Shown here one piece after another: positions 1 through 9,059 of a DNA stretch of 64,000 nt. A program made the position numbers and the translations under genes. Location: positions 62,001 to 126,000 of the forward strand of contig NZ_SMBU01000001.1 of assembly GCF_004342485.1 (NCBI RefSeq), written 5' to 3'. The notes beneath the pieces were generated by a model that had not been told where the DNA came from, did not search any database, and saw only the letters and a list, made by a program, of their open reading frames with translations. The stretch's first letter is position 1. Every line of letters begins with the position of its first letter. This DNA comes from Roseateles saccharophilus (GTDB taxonomy: Bacteria > Pseudomonadota > Gammaproteobacteria > Burkholderiales > Burkholderiaceae_C).

Positions 1-20
1 CCCGCGCGAAGGCGGGCTTT
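1..20. terminator. Right half of a probable intrinsic terminator cut by the window edge
   Basis: The first bases form CCCGC-(GCGAAG)-GCGGG followed by CTTT. Such GC stems flanked by A and T runs usually serve convergent genes from both sides. Here it would end the minus-strand receptor gene that stops at 57, but the left arm and any T run on that strand lie outside the window. Confidence 0.45.
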
Positions 21-56
21 GCATTCGATGCAGGACGCCGAAGCGTCTGCCATCGA

Positions 57-2990
57 TCAGTACGACATGCGAACGCCGACGTAGTAGCGGCGGCCGATGG
101 CGTCATAGGTGCCTGCATCGGTCTCTGCGCCGGTCGTATTGCCCGGCAGGCCTGAGATGATCGGGGGCGCCTTGGTGTTGAACAGGTTGTTCACGCCGGC
201 GTAGAGCTGAGCCTTGCCCAACTTGTAGCTGCCTTGCAGGTCGAAGTAGGCCTTGGCCGCGACCTTGCCCTGTTCCTTGAGGGCGGGCTGGCAGACGTTG
301 TTGGCGTCGGTATTGCACAGCCCGTTCATGAACTGGTCATCCAGATAGGCCTTGCCGATGTAGGTAGTCGTCGTGTTGACGGCCCAGGGACCGGAGGCAT
401 AGCCGAGGTTCAGCATCCAGCGGTTGCGCGAGTTGCCCACTTCGCCCAGCGAGGTGTCCTTGTCGGCATCGTCGGTAGGCTTGTTCCAGGCATCCAGCAG
501 ATGCGTCCAGGTCAGGCGGGCTGTCAGCATGCCCGGGCCGACGCGCTCGGCGTAGCTCGAGGTGAAGTCGATGCCGCGGGCCTTCTGGCCGCCGCTATTG
601 ACCGGGTTGTCGCTGATGAATTCCAGCGAGCCCACGCTGTACGCACCCTGCACGGCCGTGCGGCGGGTGATGAAGCCGCAGTAGGCCTGATTGCCCTTGT
701 TGAAGCACTGGTCCAGCGAATAGGCGCGACCCGGGCTGTTGATTGCGCGGTCGATCGAGATGTCGTAGTAGTCAGCCGTGAAGGTGAAGTTCTTCAGCAG
801 GTCGACGCTCTTGGGCGTGAGCACCAGTCCGACGGTCGTCGACTTGCCTTGCTCGGACTTCAGCTTCGGGTTGCCGCCGCCAAAGCCGCTGATGCCCTGC
901 AAGTCGGCTTGGCTCAGCAGGAACTTGCCGTTGGCCGCCATGTTGGCCACCACGCCCGGGTAGGACTTGCAGGTGTCCGCCTTCACGCCGGTGTCGGTGG
1001 GCAGGAGGCCGCTGCAAGGATCCTTGAGTCCGGTCGGGAAGGTCTGCGAGGCACCCTGGTAGAGGTCGCCTATGTTCGGCGCGCGCGTCGACACGGCCCG
1101 GGTCGCGCGGACACGGACGGTGGAGTTCACGGCCCAGTCCAGGCCGGAGTTCCAGCTGTTGGTGCCGCCGACCGTGGAGTAGTCGCCATGGCGATAGGAC
1201 AGCAGGCCGTCCAGGTTCTTGACGGCCGGCAGGTTCTTCAGCAGCGGCAGCTTCGCTTCGACGAAGAGTTCGCGAACGCTGTACTGGCCTGCAGTGTTGG
1301 CCAATGCATTGCCGCCGTTGAGGCCGGATTGGGTCAGTGCGTCGAAATTGGTGGCGGAAGCCTCCTTGCGCCATTCAAAACCAGCCGCAACGCCGACGGG
1401 GCCGGCAGGCAGGTCGAAGGCGTCGCCGGTAACCGATGCGCCGGCCATCTTCTGGCTCACGCTCGTGTTCAGCGAACTCGGTGCGTTGATGTACTTGGCC
1501 GCAGCAGCGCTCAGAGTGTTGGCGCCGAAGATGTTGGCCGGCACGCAACCCTGCTTGCGTGCATCGGCGCTCACGCAGATCGGGTTCCCGAAGGCATCGG
1601 GAATCACGTTCAGTGCGTTGTACAGGTTCATCACGTTGATCTGACCGGTACCAACTTGCCCTTCGCGGGTGAAGCCGTAGCCGACGTAGGTCTCATAGGA
1701 CCAGCTCTTGGTCAGGTCGCCCTTGGCCCCGCCGACAACGCGGAAGGTGTCGCGGTTGGCCGACTGGGTGCGATCGGCGACGTCGGACATGCGACGGGTG
1801 AAGTTGTAGTCCTTCAGGCCATCACCGTTGCGGTCCGTCATCAGCGCGAGCAGCGCCGGCGGGATCAAAGGATTGGCGACCTTGACGCCGTTCACCAGAG
1901 TTTCGGCCGGGATGTTGCCGCCGCCCGGCGTGACGTTCACGGACGAATCCAGCGGGAAGGGCTCGAGATGGGTGAAGGTCTTCGTGTTGGCGTAGGTGCC
2001 TTCGAAGAACAGGGTATGGGACTCGTTGAGCGCGTAGTCGCCCTTGGTCGCCATCAGCACACGATCCGTGGGGATCGCGATCGTGCGGAAGGCGGAGCGG
2101 TTGAAGCCGGTCGCGCCGACGCCGTCACCCGCGGGGCCATTGCTTGAGAACGGGATCAGATTGCCGTTCGCGTCGAACGTGCGGCTGGTCTTCGCACCCG
2201 TGGGGCTGGTGTAGAAAAAGCGGCCTTGCGGAGCAAAGCTCGAATAGAAGGGGCGCTTGACCTTGAAGATGTCGGACGCCTCACCGGTGAGTGCGCTCGT
2301 CGAGATCTGGTCAACGGCCGAGGCTTCGCGGTCGCGCGAGTACACGGCGCCCTGCTTGCTGACGGCGAAGTGGGCCATGATGTTGCCCTTGCCGTCGGCC
2401 GCGTTCGTGCCGAAGGTGATGCCGAACTTCTTCAGCGTGTCGTCGTTCTTCTGGCTCTGGCCGACCGACGCATCCATGTTCACGCCTTCGAAATTGCGCT
2501 TCAGGATGATGTTGACCACGCCGGCCACGGCGTCGGAGCCGTAGGTGGACGAGGCGCCGCCGGTCATGACTTCGACGCGTTCGATGAAGTCAGTCGGGAT
2601 GGTGTTCAGGTCAACGGCCATCGAGCCCGGCACGCCGGACACATAGCGGCGGCCGTTGACCAGCACCAGGGTGCGGTCAACGCCGAGGTTGCGCAGGTCG
2701 ACGGTCGACACGCCGGCGCTGGACGTCGAGAAGTTGGAATTCGTGCGGCTGATGCTGGGCGTACCGAAGGTCGGGTTCTTGAGCAGCAGATCCTGCAGAT
2801 TGGTCACACCGGACGCCTTGATGTCGGCGGCCGTCATCACTTGGATGGGGGCCGCGGACTCAGCGTTGACGGACAGGATGCGGCTGCCTGTGACTTCGAC
2901 ACGCTCCAGCTGTTGTTGGGCTAGAGCTGGCACGGCCGCTGCGGTCAGGCAGGCCAGCACCGCGGCGCTCATTGCGTTTCGTTTGAACAT
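57..2990 (-). CDS. TonB-dependent outer-membrane receptor
   Basis: 977-residue outer-membrane active transporter for a ligand too large for porins; the ligand is unknown. The start chosen is the ATG at 2990, not the longer open frame, because a signal peptide begins there (MFKRNAMSAAVLACLTAAA, cleaved after ALA) and a GGAG lies about 12 nt upstream. The mature N-terminus carries a TonB-box-like stretch (LERVEVTGSRI). A plug domain follows, with the typical LRNLGVDRTLVLVNGRR and IERVEVMTGGASSTYGSDAVAGVVNI motifs, then a 22-strand barrel ending in an aromatic pair (VRMSY). It resembles the large receptors of Xanthomonas, Caulobacter and Burkholderiales used for oligosaccharides or peptides. It stands alone: the next gene, glcB, is 458 bp upstream and metabolically unrelated. 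It is not the receptor of the glucan locus, which has its own at 17 kb. Confidence 0.9.
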   Translation of the reverse strand: MFKRNAMSAAVLACLTAAAVPALAQQQLERVEVTGSRILSVNAESAAPIQVMTAADIKASGVTNLQDLLLKNPTFGTPSISRTNSNFSTSSAGVSTVDLRNLGVDRTLVLVNGRRYVSGVPGSMAVDLNTIPTDFIERVEVMTGGASSTYGSDAVAGVVNIILKRNFEGVNMDASVGQSQKNDDTLKKFGITFGTNAADGKGNIMAHFAVSKQGAVYSRDREASAVDQISTSALTGEASDIFKVKRPFYSSFAPQGRFFYTSPTGAKTSRTFDANGNLIPFSSNGPAGDGVGATGFNRSAFRTIAIPTDRVLMATKGDYALNESHTLFFEGTYANTKTFTHLEPFPLDSSVNVTPGGGNIPAETLVNGVKVANPLIPPALLALMTDRNGDGLKDYNFTRRMSDVADRTQSANRDTFRVVGGAKGDLTKSWSYETYVGYGFTREGQVGTGQINVMNLYNALNVIPDAFGNPICVSADARKQGCVPANIFGANTLSAAAAKYINAPSSLNTSVSQKMAGASVTGDAFDLPAGPVGVAAGFEWRKEASATNFDALTQSGLNGGNALANTAGQYSVRELFVEAKLPLLKNLPAVKNLDGLLSYRHGDYSTVGGTNSWNSGLDWAVNSTVRVRATRAVSTRAPNIGDLYQGASQTFPTGLKDPCSGLLPTDTGVKADTCKSYPGVVANMAANGKFLLSQADLQGISGFGGGNPKLKSEQGKSTTVGLVLTPKSVDLLKNFTFTADYYDISIDRAINSPGRAYSLDQCFNKGNQAYCGFITRRTAVQGAYSVGSLEFISDNPVNSGGQKARGIDFTSSYAERVGPGMLTARLTWTHLLDAWNKPTDDADKDTSLGEVGNSRNRWMLNLGYASGPWAVNTTTTYIGKAYLDDQFMNGLCNTDANNVCQPALKEQGKVAAKAYFDLQGSYKLGKAQLYAGVNNLFNTKAPPIISGLPGNTTGAETDAGTYDAIGRRYYVGVRMSY

Positions 2991-3448
2991 AAGAAGAGGC
3001 TCCAAAGGGATGATCACCCGCCCGGCGTCGTGGCCGAGACTTGACTCGTCGCCGCGGTGACACGGCAAGGAGGGCGGTAGTCTGTGTGAGGCTGCGTTAG
3101 CGAAGTCAAGGGTTCGTCCCAATTGAGCCGTGCTTCCGTGATCGAGCAGGTCCTGGGTTCTCGCGTGCGTCGGGTGAATCGCTATCCGCACCCATCGGCG
3201 CTGCTTCCCGGCGTCTTCAACAAAGCCTAGGCAGGACCGGCACTTGGAGCATTCGGTATCAAGTCAGGAAGCCCCTCTGGCTGCGGAGAAGTGCACCGTT
3301 CCCCTCGAGCGGTGTCAAAGGAGAGGCTCGGCCCTGATTTTCGGGGGGTGAGCCGGTTTTGTTGTCCCGCAGCGACGCATCCCCCCCCTAGTCCGTCAAG
3401 TTTTATGACTTTTGGCAGGGGCGTAAATTTTTTTTTCCGAAAGTGACT
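2991..3448. other. 458-bp gene-free region upstream of the receptor gene
   Basis: No credible coding. It holds unusual homopolymers for this genome (C8 at 3381-3388, T9 at 3428-3436). An imperfect hairpin at 3325-3354 (GGCTC...GAGCC) is followed on the plus strand by GGTTTTGTTG and looks like a terminator facing away from both minus-strand genes. It probably contains the receptor promoter and a long leader. Confidence 0.5.
3290..3318 (-). promoter_or_regulatory. Possible sigma70 promoter of the TonB receptor
   Basis: On the minus strand a perfect -35 TTGACA (3318-3313) is followed 17 bp later by TGCACT (3295-3290), a weak -10. The leader to the start codon at 2990 would be about 290 nt, long for a plain promoter. 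The call rests on the -35 box only. Confidence 0.25.
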
Positions 3449-5620
3449 TCATGCTGCGCCTTTCACTTTCAGCCGCCACGCATGCAGCAGCGGCTCCGTA
3501 TACCCGCTCGGCTGCGCCTCGCCTTTGAACACCAGATCCTGTGCTGCCTGCATCGCAGCGCCCTGCGGACTGGCGGCCAGTGACTTGTAGGCGGCATCGC
3601 CCGCGTTCTGGCCGTCGACGACCTTGGCCATGCGGGCGAAGGTCTCGCGCACCTGTTCGGCGCTCACGACGCCGTGGCGCAGCCAGTTGGCGATGTGCTG
3701 GCTGCTGATGCGCAGCGTCGCGCGGTCTTCCATCAGGCCGATGCCGTTGATGTCGGGCACCTTGGAGCAGCCCACGCCCTGGTCCACCCAGCGCACCACG
3801 TAGCCGAGGATGCCCTGCACGTTGTTGTCCAGCTCCTGCTGGCGCTGCTCGGCGGTCCAGTCGGCCTTGGGAGCGACGGGGATGGTCAGCAGCGCGTTCA
3901 GGATGGCCTCGCGCTCGGCGCCGAGGTCGACCTTCTCCAGCTCCTGCTGCACGGCGGCGACGTTGACCTGGTGGTAGTGCAGCGCATGCAGCGTCGCGGC
4001 GGTGGGCGAGGGCACCCAGGCGGTGTTGGCGCCGGCCCTGGGGTGGCCGATCTTCTGTTCCAGCATCGCGGCCATCAGGTCGGGCATGGCCCACATGCCC
4101 TTGCCGATCTGGGCGCGGCCGCGCAGGCCGCAGGCCAGCCCCGTGAGCACATTGCTGCGCTCGTAGGCCTGGATCCAGCTCGTGGTCTTCATGTCGCCCT
4201 TGCGCAGCATGGGGCCGGCGCGCATGGCGGTGTGCATCTCGTCGCCGGTGCGGTCCAGGAAGCCGGTGTTGATGAAGGCGACGCGGCTGGCGGCGGCGGC
4301 GATGCAGGCCTTCAGGTTGACCGAGGTGCGGCGCTCCTCGTCCATGATGCCCAGCTTGACCGTGCTGTCCGGCAGGCCGAGCAGCTTCTCGACGCGCGTG
4401 AACAGCTCGGCCGCGAAGGCCACCTCGGCCGGGCCGTGCATCTTGGGCTTGACGATGTAGACCGAGCCGGTGCGGCTGTTGCCACGGCGCTTCAGGTCAT
4501 GCATCGCGATCGTCGTCGTGACGACGGCGTCCATGATGCCCTCGGGGATCTCGCTGCCGTCGTCCAGCAGGATGGACGGGTTGGTCATCAGGTGGCCGAC
4601 ATTGCGCACGAACATCAGCGAGCGGCCGTGCAGCGTGACCGTACCGCCGTTCGGCGCCGTGTAGACGCGGTCGGCGTTCAGGCGGCGCGTGAAGGTCTTG
4701 CCGCCCTTGGCGACTTCCTCGGTCAGCGTGCCCAGCTGGATGCCCAGCCAGTTGCGGTAGGCCAGCAGCTTGTCTTCGGCGTCGACGGCGGCGACGGAGT
4801 CTTCCAGGTCCAGGATGGTGGACAGTGCCGACTCCAGCACGACGTCGGCCACCCCGGCCGCATCGCTCTTGCCGATGGGCGTCGTGCGGTCGATGCGGAT
4901 GTCAAGGTGCAGGCCGTGGTGGACCAGCAGCACGCTGCTCGGCGCGGCGGCGTCGCCCTGGTGGCCGGCAAAGGCGGCCGGGTCCTGCAGGCCGGTCGTC
5001 GCGCCCGAGGCCAGCGTGACGACGAGCCGGCCCGCCTCGACGCGGTAGCCGATCGCGTCGGCATGCGAGCCGGCCGCCAGCGGCGCGGCCTGGTCCAGCA
5101 CCTGGCGGGCGAAGGCGATGACCTTGGCGCCGCGCACCGGGTTGTAGGCGCCGGCGCGCGTGGCGCCGTCGGTCTCGGGGATGGCGTCGGTGCCGTAGAG
5201 CGCGTCGTACAGCGAGCCCCAGCGCGCATTGGCCGCGTTCAGCGCATAGCGGGCATTCAGGATGGGCACGACCAGCTGCGGGCCGGCCTGGCAGGCCAGC
5301 TCGGCGTCGACATTGGCGGTGCTGACCTGCACCTGGGCCGGCGGCTCGACGAGGTAGCCGATGCGGGTCAGGAAGGCCTTGTAGGCCGGCATGTCGGCGA
5401 TAGTGCCCGGGTGGGCCTCGTGCCAGGCGTCGATCTCGGCCTGCAGGCGGTCGCGTTCGGCCAGCAGCGCGCGGTTCATCGGCGTGAGCTCATGGGCCAA
5501 CTGGCTGAAGCCGGCCCAGAAAGTGTCGGCTGCCACGCCGGTGCCGGGCAGCACCTCGGCATCGATGAAGCGGGCCAGGTCGGCATCGACCTGCAGGCGG
5601 TGGAGCGTGGTGCGGGACAT
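3449..5620 (-). CDS. glcB: Malate synthase G
   Basis: Cytoplasmic malate synthase of the glyoxylate/glycolate route: glyoxylate + acetyl-CoA + water gives malate + CoA. Length is 723 residues, equal to the E. coli G isoform and clearly longer than isoform A. Conserved active-site stretches are visible: [27 protein letters not shown] (Mg-binding Glu), [12 protein letters not shown] (Mg-binding Asp) and, near the C-terminus, [13 protein letters not shown] with the catalytic-base Asp. The start at 5620 is set by a GGAGG Shine-Dalgarno five bases upstream and by family length; the open frame continues far upstream but without homology. A divergent LysR gene begins 156 bp away and may regulate it. 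No glcDEF or isocitrate lyase gene is present nearby. Confidence 0.96.
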   Translation of the reverse strand: MSRTTLHRLQVDADLARFIDAEVLPGTGVAADTFWAGFSQLAHELTPMNRALLAERDRLQAEIDAWHEAHPGTIADMPAYKAFLTRIGYLVEPPAQVQVSTANVDAELACQAGPQLVVPILNARYALNAANARWGSLYDALYGTDAIPETDGATRAGAYNPVRGAKVIAFARQVLDQAAPLAAGSHADAIGYRVEAGRLVVTLASGATTGLQDPAAFAGHQGDAAAPSSVLLVHHGLHLDIRIDRTTPIGKSDAAGVADVVLESALSTILDLEDSVAAVDAEDKLLAYRNWLGIQLGTLTEEVAKGGKTFTRRLNADRVYTAPNGGTVTLHGRSLMFVRNVGHLMTNPSILLDDGSEIPEGIMDAVVTTTIAMHDLKRRGNSRTGSVYIVKPKMHGPAEVAFAAELFTRVEKLLGLPDSTVKLGIMDEERRTSVNLKACIAAAASRVAFINTGFLDRTGDEMHTAMRAGPMLRKGDMKTTSWIQAYERSNVLTGLACGLRGRAQIGKGMWAMPDLMAAMLEQKIGHPRAGANTAWVPSPTAATLHALHYHQVNVAAVQQELEKVDLGAEREAILNALLTIPVAPKADWTAEQRQQELDNNVQGILGYVVRWVDQGVGCSKVPDINGIGLMEDRATLRISSQHIANWLRHGVVSAEQVRETFARMAKVVDGQNAGDAAYKSLAASPQGAAMQAAQDLVFKGEAQPSGYTEPLLHAWRLKVKGAA

Positions 5621-5776
5621 GGGGGCCTCCATGAAGACGGTTGACGGATTGCTGCACATCTTGCCCCCGCGCGAGCCCGGGATTCGCATGCGGTGGCGCA
5701 AGGAATCTGTGACCAAAACGCAAAGATACATGCTGAAACCGCTGTCTTTGCATCGGCAAGTCAGCACAATCCGGGC

Positions 5777-6694
5777 ATGGACAAGCTCAAGCAGATGGAG
5801 TCCTTCGTCCTCGTCGCCGGCAAGGGCAGCCTGACGGCGGCGGCGGCGGTGGAAGGCGTCGCGCCGGCCGTCATGGGCCGGCGGCTGGACGCGCTGGAGG
5901 CGCGCCTGGGCGTCAAGCTGATGCTGCGCACGACGCGGCGGCTGACGCTGACACCCGAGGGCCAGTCCTTTCTGGAGGACTGCCAGCGCCTGATCGCCGC
6001 GCTGGCCGACGCTGAAGGCGCCGTCAGCGCCGGTGGCCTGAAGGCCAGCGGGCATCTGCGCGTGACCGCGCCGGCCGGTTTCGGCCGCCGCCACGTTGCG
6101 CCGCTGGTGCCGCGCTTCCTCGCCGAGCATGCGGAGCTGAGCCTGTCGCTGAATCTCAGCGACCGCGTCGTCGACATCGTCCACGAGGGCTTCGACTGCG
6201 CGGTGCGCGTGGGCGACCTGCCGGACTCCAGCCTCGTCAGCACGCGGCTGGCCGACAACCGGCGCCAATGCGTCGCCGCGCCGGCCTATCTGAAGCGTGC
6301 CGGCACGCCCCGCCATCCCGACGAACTGGCCCGCCATGCCTGCCTGACGCTCAGCTCGGAGGCCAGCCAGACCCGCGGCTGGGCCTTCCGGATCGACGGT
6401 GCCGTGCAGCATCTGCGCCCCGAAACCCGGGCCCAGGGCCGGCTGGACTGCAGCGACGGCCAGGTGCTGCACGACTGGTGCGTGGAGGGGCTGGGCATCG
6501 CCTGGCGCAGCACCTGGGAGGTCGAGGCCGACCTTGCGGCAGGCCGGCTGGTCAGTGTGCTGGACGAGTTCGCAGCGCCGCCCAATGGCATCTATGCCGT
6601 GTTCCCGCAGTCCAGGCATCTGCCGCTGCGCACGCGACTGTGGGTGGAGCATCTGCGCGCCCATTACGGGCGGTCAGACTACTGGAGAAGTTAG
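5777..6694 (+). CDS. LysR-family transcriptional regulator
   Basis: 305-residue DNA-binding regulator. Residues 1-60 form the winged helix-turn-helix ([23 protein letters not shown], then [28 protein letters not shown]). Residues about 85-295 form the type-2 periplasmic-binding-like effector domain, of the DsdA/PecT-like group with [24 protein letters not shown]. The divergent arrangement with glcB across 156 bp is the classical LysR geometry, so glyoxylate, glycolate or acetate metabolism is a reasonable but unproven target. The ATG at 5777 is chosen because the HTH begins directly there; an upstream in-frame start at 5693 would add non-conserved residues. Its stop overlaps the stop of the convergent DUF1992 gene by 4 bp. 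Confidence 0.92.
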   Translation: MDKLKQMESFVLVAGKGSLTAAAAVEGVAPAVMGRRLDALEARLGVKLMLRTTRRLTLTPEGQSFLEDCQRLIAALADAEGAVSAGGLKASGHLRVTAPAGFGRRHVAPLVPRFLAEHAELSLSLNLSDRVVDIVHEGFDCAVRVGDLPDSSLVSTRLADNRRQCVAAPAYLKRAGTPRHPDELARHACLTLSSEASQTRGWAFRIDGAVQHLRPETRAQGRLDCSDGQVLHDWCVEGLGIAWRSTWEVEADLAAGRLVSVLDEFAAPPNGIYAVFPQSRHLPLRTRLWVEHLRAHYGRSDYWRS

Positions 6695-7071
6695 ATCCTG
6701 CCGCTGGCACGCATGCCTTCGAGGCGCAGTGCAATGAGCTGCTCCAGCTCTGACAGCTTCTGCCGCAAGGCCGCGCGCTCGGCATCGTCGCGGCTTGCGT
6801 CCAGCTGCCTGCGCAAATCCGCGCGGGTCTTGAACAACTCCAGCTCCGGCGGCGGCACGCCGGCGTTCTTCAGCACCTTGAAAGGCAGGCGGAACTCCAG
6901 GGGCGTCTCGGCCCAGCCTTCGGCCTCCTGCAGCGGACGGCCAAAACTCTCGGCGCTCTGCAGCTCGCCGGACCGCATGGCCGCGGCGAGGTGTTTCGCG
7001 ATCACGTCATCCTGCTCGCGCAGCAGCGTGTTGCGGTGAACCTCGGGGTCGGGTGAGGGCAGGGGCTTCAT
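6691..7071 (-). CDS. DUF1992 (DnaJ homologue subfamily C member 28-like) protein
   Basis: 126-residue soluble protein made almost wholly of the DUF1992 domain: an N-terminal helical segment (EQDDVIAKHLAAAMRSGEL), the signature GRPL followed by FRLPFKVLKNAGVPPPE, then a charged coiled-coil-like C-terminus (LRRQLDASRDDAERAALRQKLSELEQLIAL). The domain occurs alone in many proteobacteria, with unknown biochemical function. It does not contain a J domain (no HPD motif). Its stop codon TAA at 6691-6693 overlaps the TAG of the convergent LysR gene, so the two transcripts must overlap. Confidence 0.85.
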   Translation of the reverse strand: MKPLPSPDPEVHRNTLLREQDDVIAKHLAAAMRSGELQSAESFGRPLQEAEGWAETPLEFRLPFKVLKNAGVPPPELELFKTRADLRRQLDASRDDAERAALRQKLSELEQLIALRLEGMRASGRI

Positions 7072-7104
7072 GGCCCGATATCTTGCATCAGCTGCAGCCC
7101 CGCC

Positions 7105-7262
7105 TCATGCCCGCCGCCCTGCATGGCGGCGGTCCTTCGTGAGCCGTCGGACGAGCCGCAGGGCTCGTCCTCGGTGCTCACTCATGCCGACCGCCTTGCA
7201 TGGCGGCCGTCCTTCGGCAGGCGTCGAACAGGCCGCCGGGCCTGTTCTCGGTCCTGCCTCAG
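7105..7262. repeat. Two tandem copies of a hairpin-rich dispersed repeat
   Basis: Copies run 7105-7183 and 7182-7262 in the same orientation, about 77 bp apart. Each begins TCATGCC, has a hairpin around GCATGGCGGC, then CCTTCG, then a second nested hairpin. The inner stem differs between copies but stays paired: GACGAGCC with GGCTCGTC in the first, GAACAGGCC-like with GGCCTGTTC in the second. A third copy in inverted orientation lies at 38094-38170. The second copy covers the stop codon of the adjacent acyl-CoA synthetase gene. Confidence 0.8.
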
Positions 7263-8959
7263 TCCCCGAACTGCACCTTGGCCCGCTTGCCCACCCAGCT
7301 CTCGAACTCGGCGCCATAAGCCTCCTCGATGCGGTTGCGCTTGACCTTGAAGGTCGGCGTGATGAAGCCGTTGTCCACGGTCCAAGGCGTCTTGATGAGG
7401 ACCAGGGTGTCGAGCTGCTCGTGCGGGTCCAGGCGCGCGTTCACGTCGTCCAGGTGGCGGCTCAGCTCGGCCATCAGCGTGGTGCGCTCGGCCTCGCTGC
7501 TGGCGCGCTGCAGGCCCTGGGGCGACAGCATCGCGATGCCCAGCGGCTGACCCATGTTGGCGCCGGCCACGCAGCAGGCCTCGACATTGGGGTTCATGCC
7601 CAGGCGGTCCTCGATGGGCGCGGGCGCGACGTACTTGCCCTTGCTGGTCTTGAACAGGTCCTTCACCCGGCCGGTGATGCGCACGCAGCCGTCCGGGTCC
7701 TGGCTGGCCTTATCGCCGGTGCGCAGCCAGCCGTCGGCGGTGAAGGCCTCGCGGGTCTGCTCGGGCGCCTTGTAGTAGCCCAGCATCACGGCCGGGCTGC
7801 GCATCTGCAGCTCGCCGCTGTCGGGGGCGATGCGCACCTGCACGCCCTCGTAGGCCGGGCCTACCGTGCCGCGCTGGTTCCTGCCCGGCACGGTCAGGTG
7901 GGACAGCGCCAGGTTCTCGGTCATGCCATAGCCCTCGTTGATGGCCAGGCCCAGCCGCGCATACCACTCCAGCAGCGCCACCGGCATCGGCGCGGCGCCG
8001 CCGGCAGCGAAATGGCAGTGGTTCAGGCCCAGGGCCTTGAGCACCTTCCTGCGCACCAGGCCGCCGATGATCGGCAGGCGCAACAGGCGGTCGAGCTTTT
8101 GCTGCGGCATCTTGGCCTGCACGCCCTGCTGGAACTTGACCCACAGCCGCGGCACGCTGAAGAAGACCGTCGGCAGCGCGCGCTGCAGGTCGGCCGCGAA
8201 GGTGTCCAGCGACTCGGCGAAATAGACCCGCATGCCGGTGGCCAGCCAGCCATGCTCGACCAGGGTGCGCTCCACCACATGTGCCAGCGGCAGATAGGAC
8301 AGCATGCGGTCGCGGCCCGTCATCGGGATGCGCCTGAGGCCGGCGTCCACGGCCCAGGCGAAGGCGCCGAAGTTGTGCATCACGCCCTTGGGCAGGCCGG
8401 TCGTGCCCGAGGTGTAGATCAGCGTGCAGAGCTCGTCGGCCGCGCGCACCACCTCGCCCTTCAACGGCTCGGTGCGGGCACAGATCGCGTCCCAGTCCTC
8501 GTAGGTGCTGCGCGCATCGTCGGGCGACAGCGCATAGCTCGCGCCGGCCAGGCCGGCCGGCACGCCGGGCTTCATGTGCTCCCAGCCGTCGAGCTTGCCG
8601 ACGAAGAGGAAGCGCGCCTCGCTGTGCGTGAGGATCTGGCTGATCGTCTCGGGGGCCAGCGTCGGGTACAACGGCACGGAGACATAACCGGCCATCCAGA
8701 TGGCGAGGTCGCTCATCAGCCACCAGGCGCAGTTCTTGGACAGGATGGCCACCTTGGCATCGGCCGGCCAGCCCTCGGCGGTGCCGCGGGCCTTCAGGAA
8801 GGCGGCCATGCGGCGCACCTGGTCGCCCACCTGGGCCCAGGTGAAGTCCTTGACGACGGGGCCACCCATGGGCTGAGTCAGCGTCACCGTGCCGGCCGCC
8901 GTGCGCTCCCAGTGGTACAGGCGTGGCAGGGCGAGCTGGTCGGCGGCGATCGTGGCCAT
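7259..8959 (-). CDS. AMP-dependent acyl-CoA synthetase (long-chain fatty-acid ligase-like)
   Basis: 566-residue enzyme of the ANL superfamily, expected to activate a carboxylic acid to acyl-AMP and then acyl-CoA. The P-loop-like core motif YTSGTTGLPKG, the A5 motif EGYGMTENLALSH and the hinge region WLRTGDKASQDPDGCVRITGR are all present. The C-terminal lysine region (VKRNRIEEAYG) is at the end. The pattern VKDLFKTSKGKYVAPAPIED resembles the FadD15/ACSBG type used for long-chain acids, but the substrate cannot be read from sequence. The start at 8959 (MATIAADQL) is preferred over 8977 because GAGGAGA lies 5-6 nt upstream. It is the last gene of a minus-strand series; 100 bp separate it from the kinase gene upstream. 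A repeat element overlaps its stop. Confidence 0.9.
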   Translation of the reverse strand: MATIAADQLALPRLYHWERTAAGTVTLTQPMGGPVVKDFTWAQVGDQVRRMAAFLKARGTAEGWPADAKVAILSKNCAWWLMSDLAIWMAGYVSVPLYPTLAPETISQILTHSEARFLFVGKLDGWEHMKPGVPAGLAGASYALSPDDARSTYEDWDAICARTEPLKGEVVRAADELCTLIYTSGTTGLPKGVMHNFGAFAWAVDAGLRRIPMTGRDRMLSYLPLAHVVERTLVEHGWLATGMRVYFAESLDTFAADLQRALPTVFFSVPRLWVKFQQGVQAKMPQQKLDRLLRLPIIGGLVRRKVLKALGLNHCHFAAGGAAPMPVALLEWYARLGLAINEGYGMTENLALSHLTVPGRNQRGTVGPAYEGVQVRIAPDSGELQMRSPAVMLGYYKAPEQTREAFTADGWLRTGDKASQDPDGCVRITGRVKDLFKTSKGKYVAPAPIEDRLGMNPNVEACCVAGANMGQPLGIAMLSPQGLQRASSEAERTTLMAELSRHLDDVNARLDPHEQLDTLVLIKTPWTVDNGFITPTFKVKRNRIEEAYGAEFESWVGKRAKVQFGD

Positions 8960-9059
8960 GTGAGTCTCCTCGGGCATTCTTATTTCGGGAGCGGTGAAGT
9001 TAACCGCGCGTCAAGCGTGCCCCGCTACGGGTAAACACCCTGCGGCTAGAGTGAGTCCT

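Noticed and set aside
234..2147. 637-codon open frame opposite the first TonB receptor
   Set aside because: Same low-information composition; the receptor on the other strand is unmistakable.
5621..6664. N-terminal extension of malate synthase by 348 codons
   Set aside because: It overlaps the LysR gene antisense, lacks homology, and a GGAGG site marks the start at 5620 giving exactly the family length.
7105..7262. Tandem repeats at 7.1 kb as a CRISPR array
   Set aside because: Only two adjacent units, with no regular spacers and internal hairpins instead; no cas genes.
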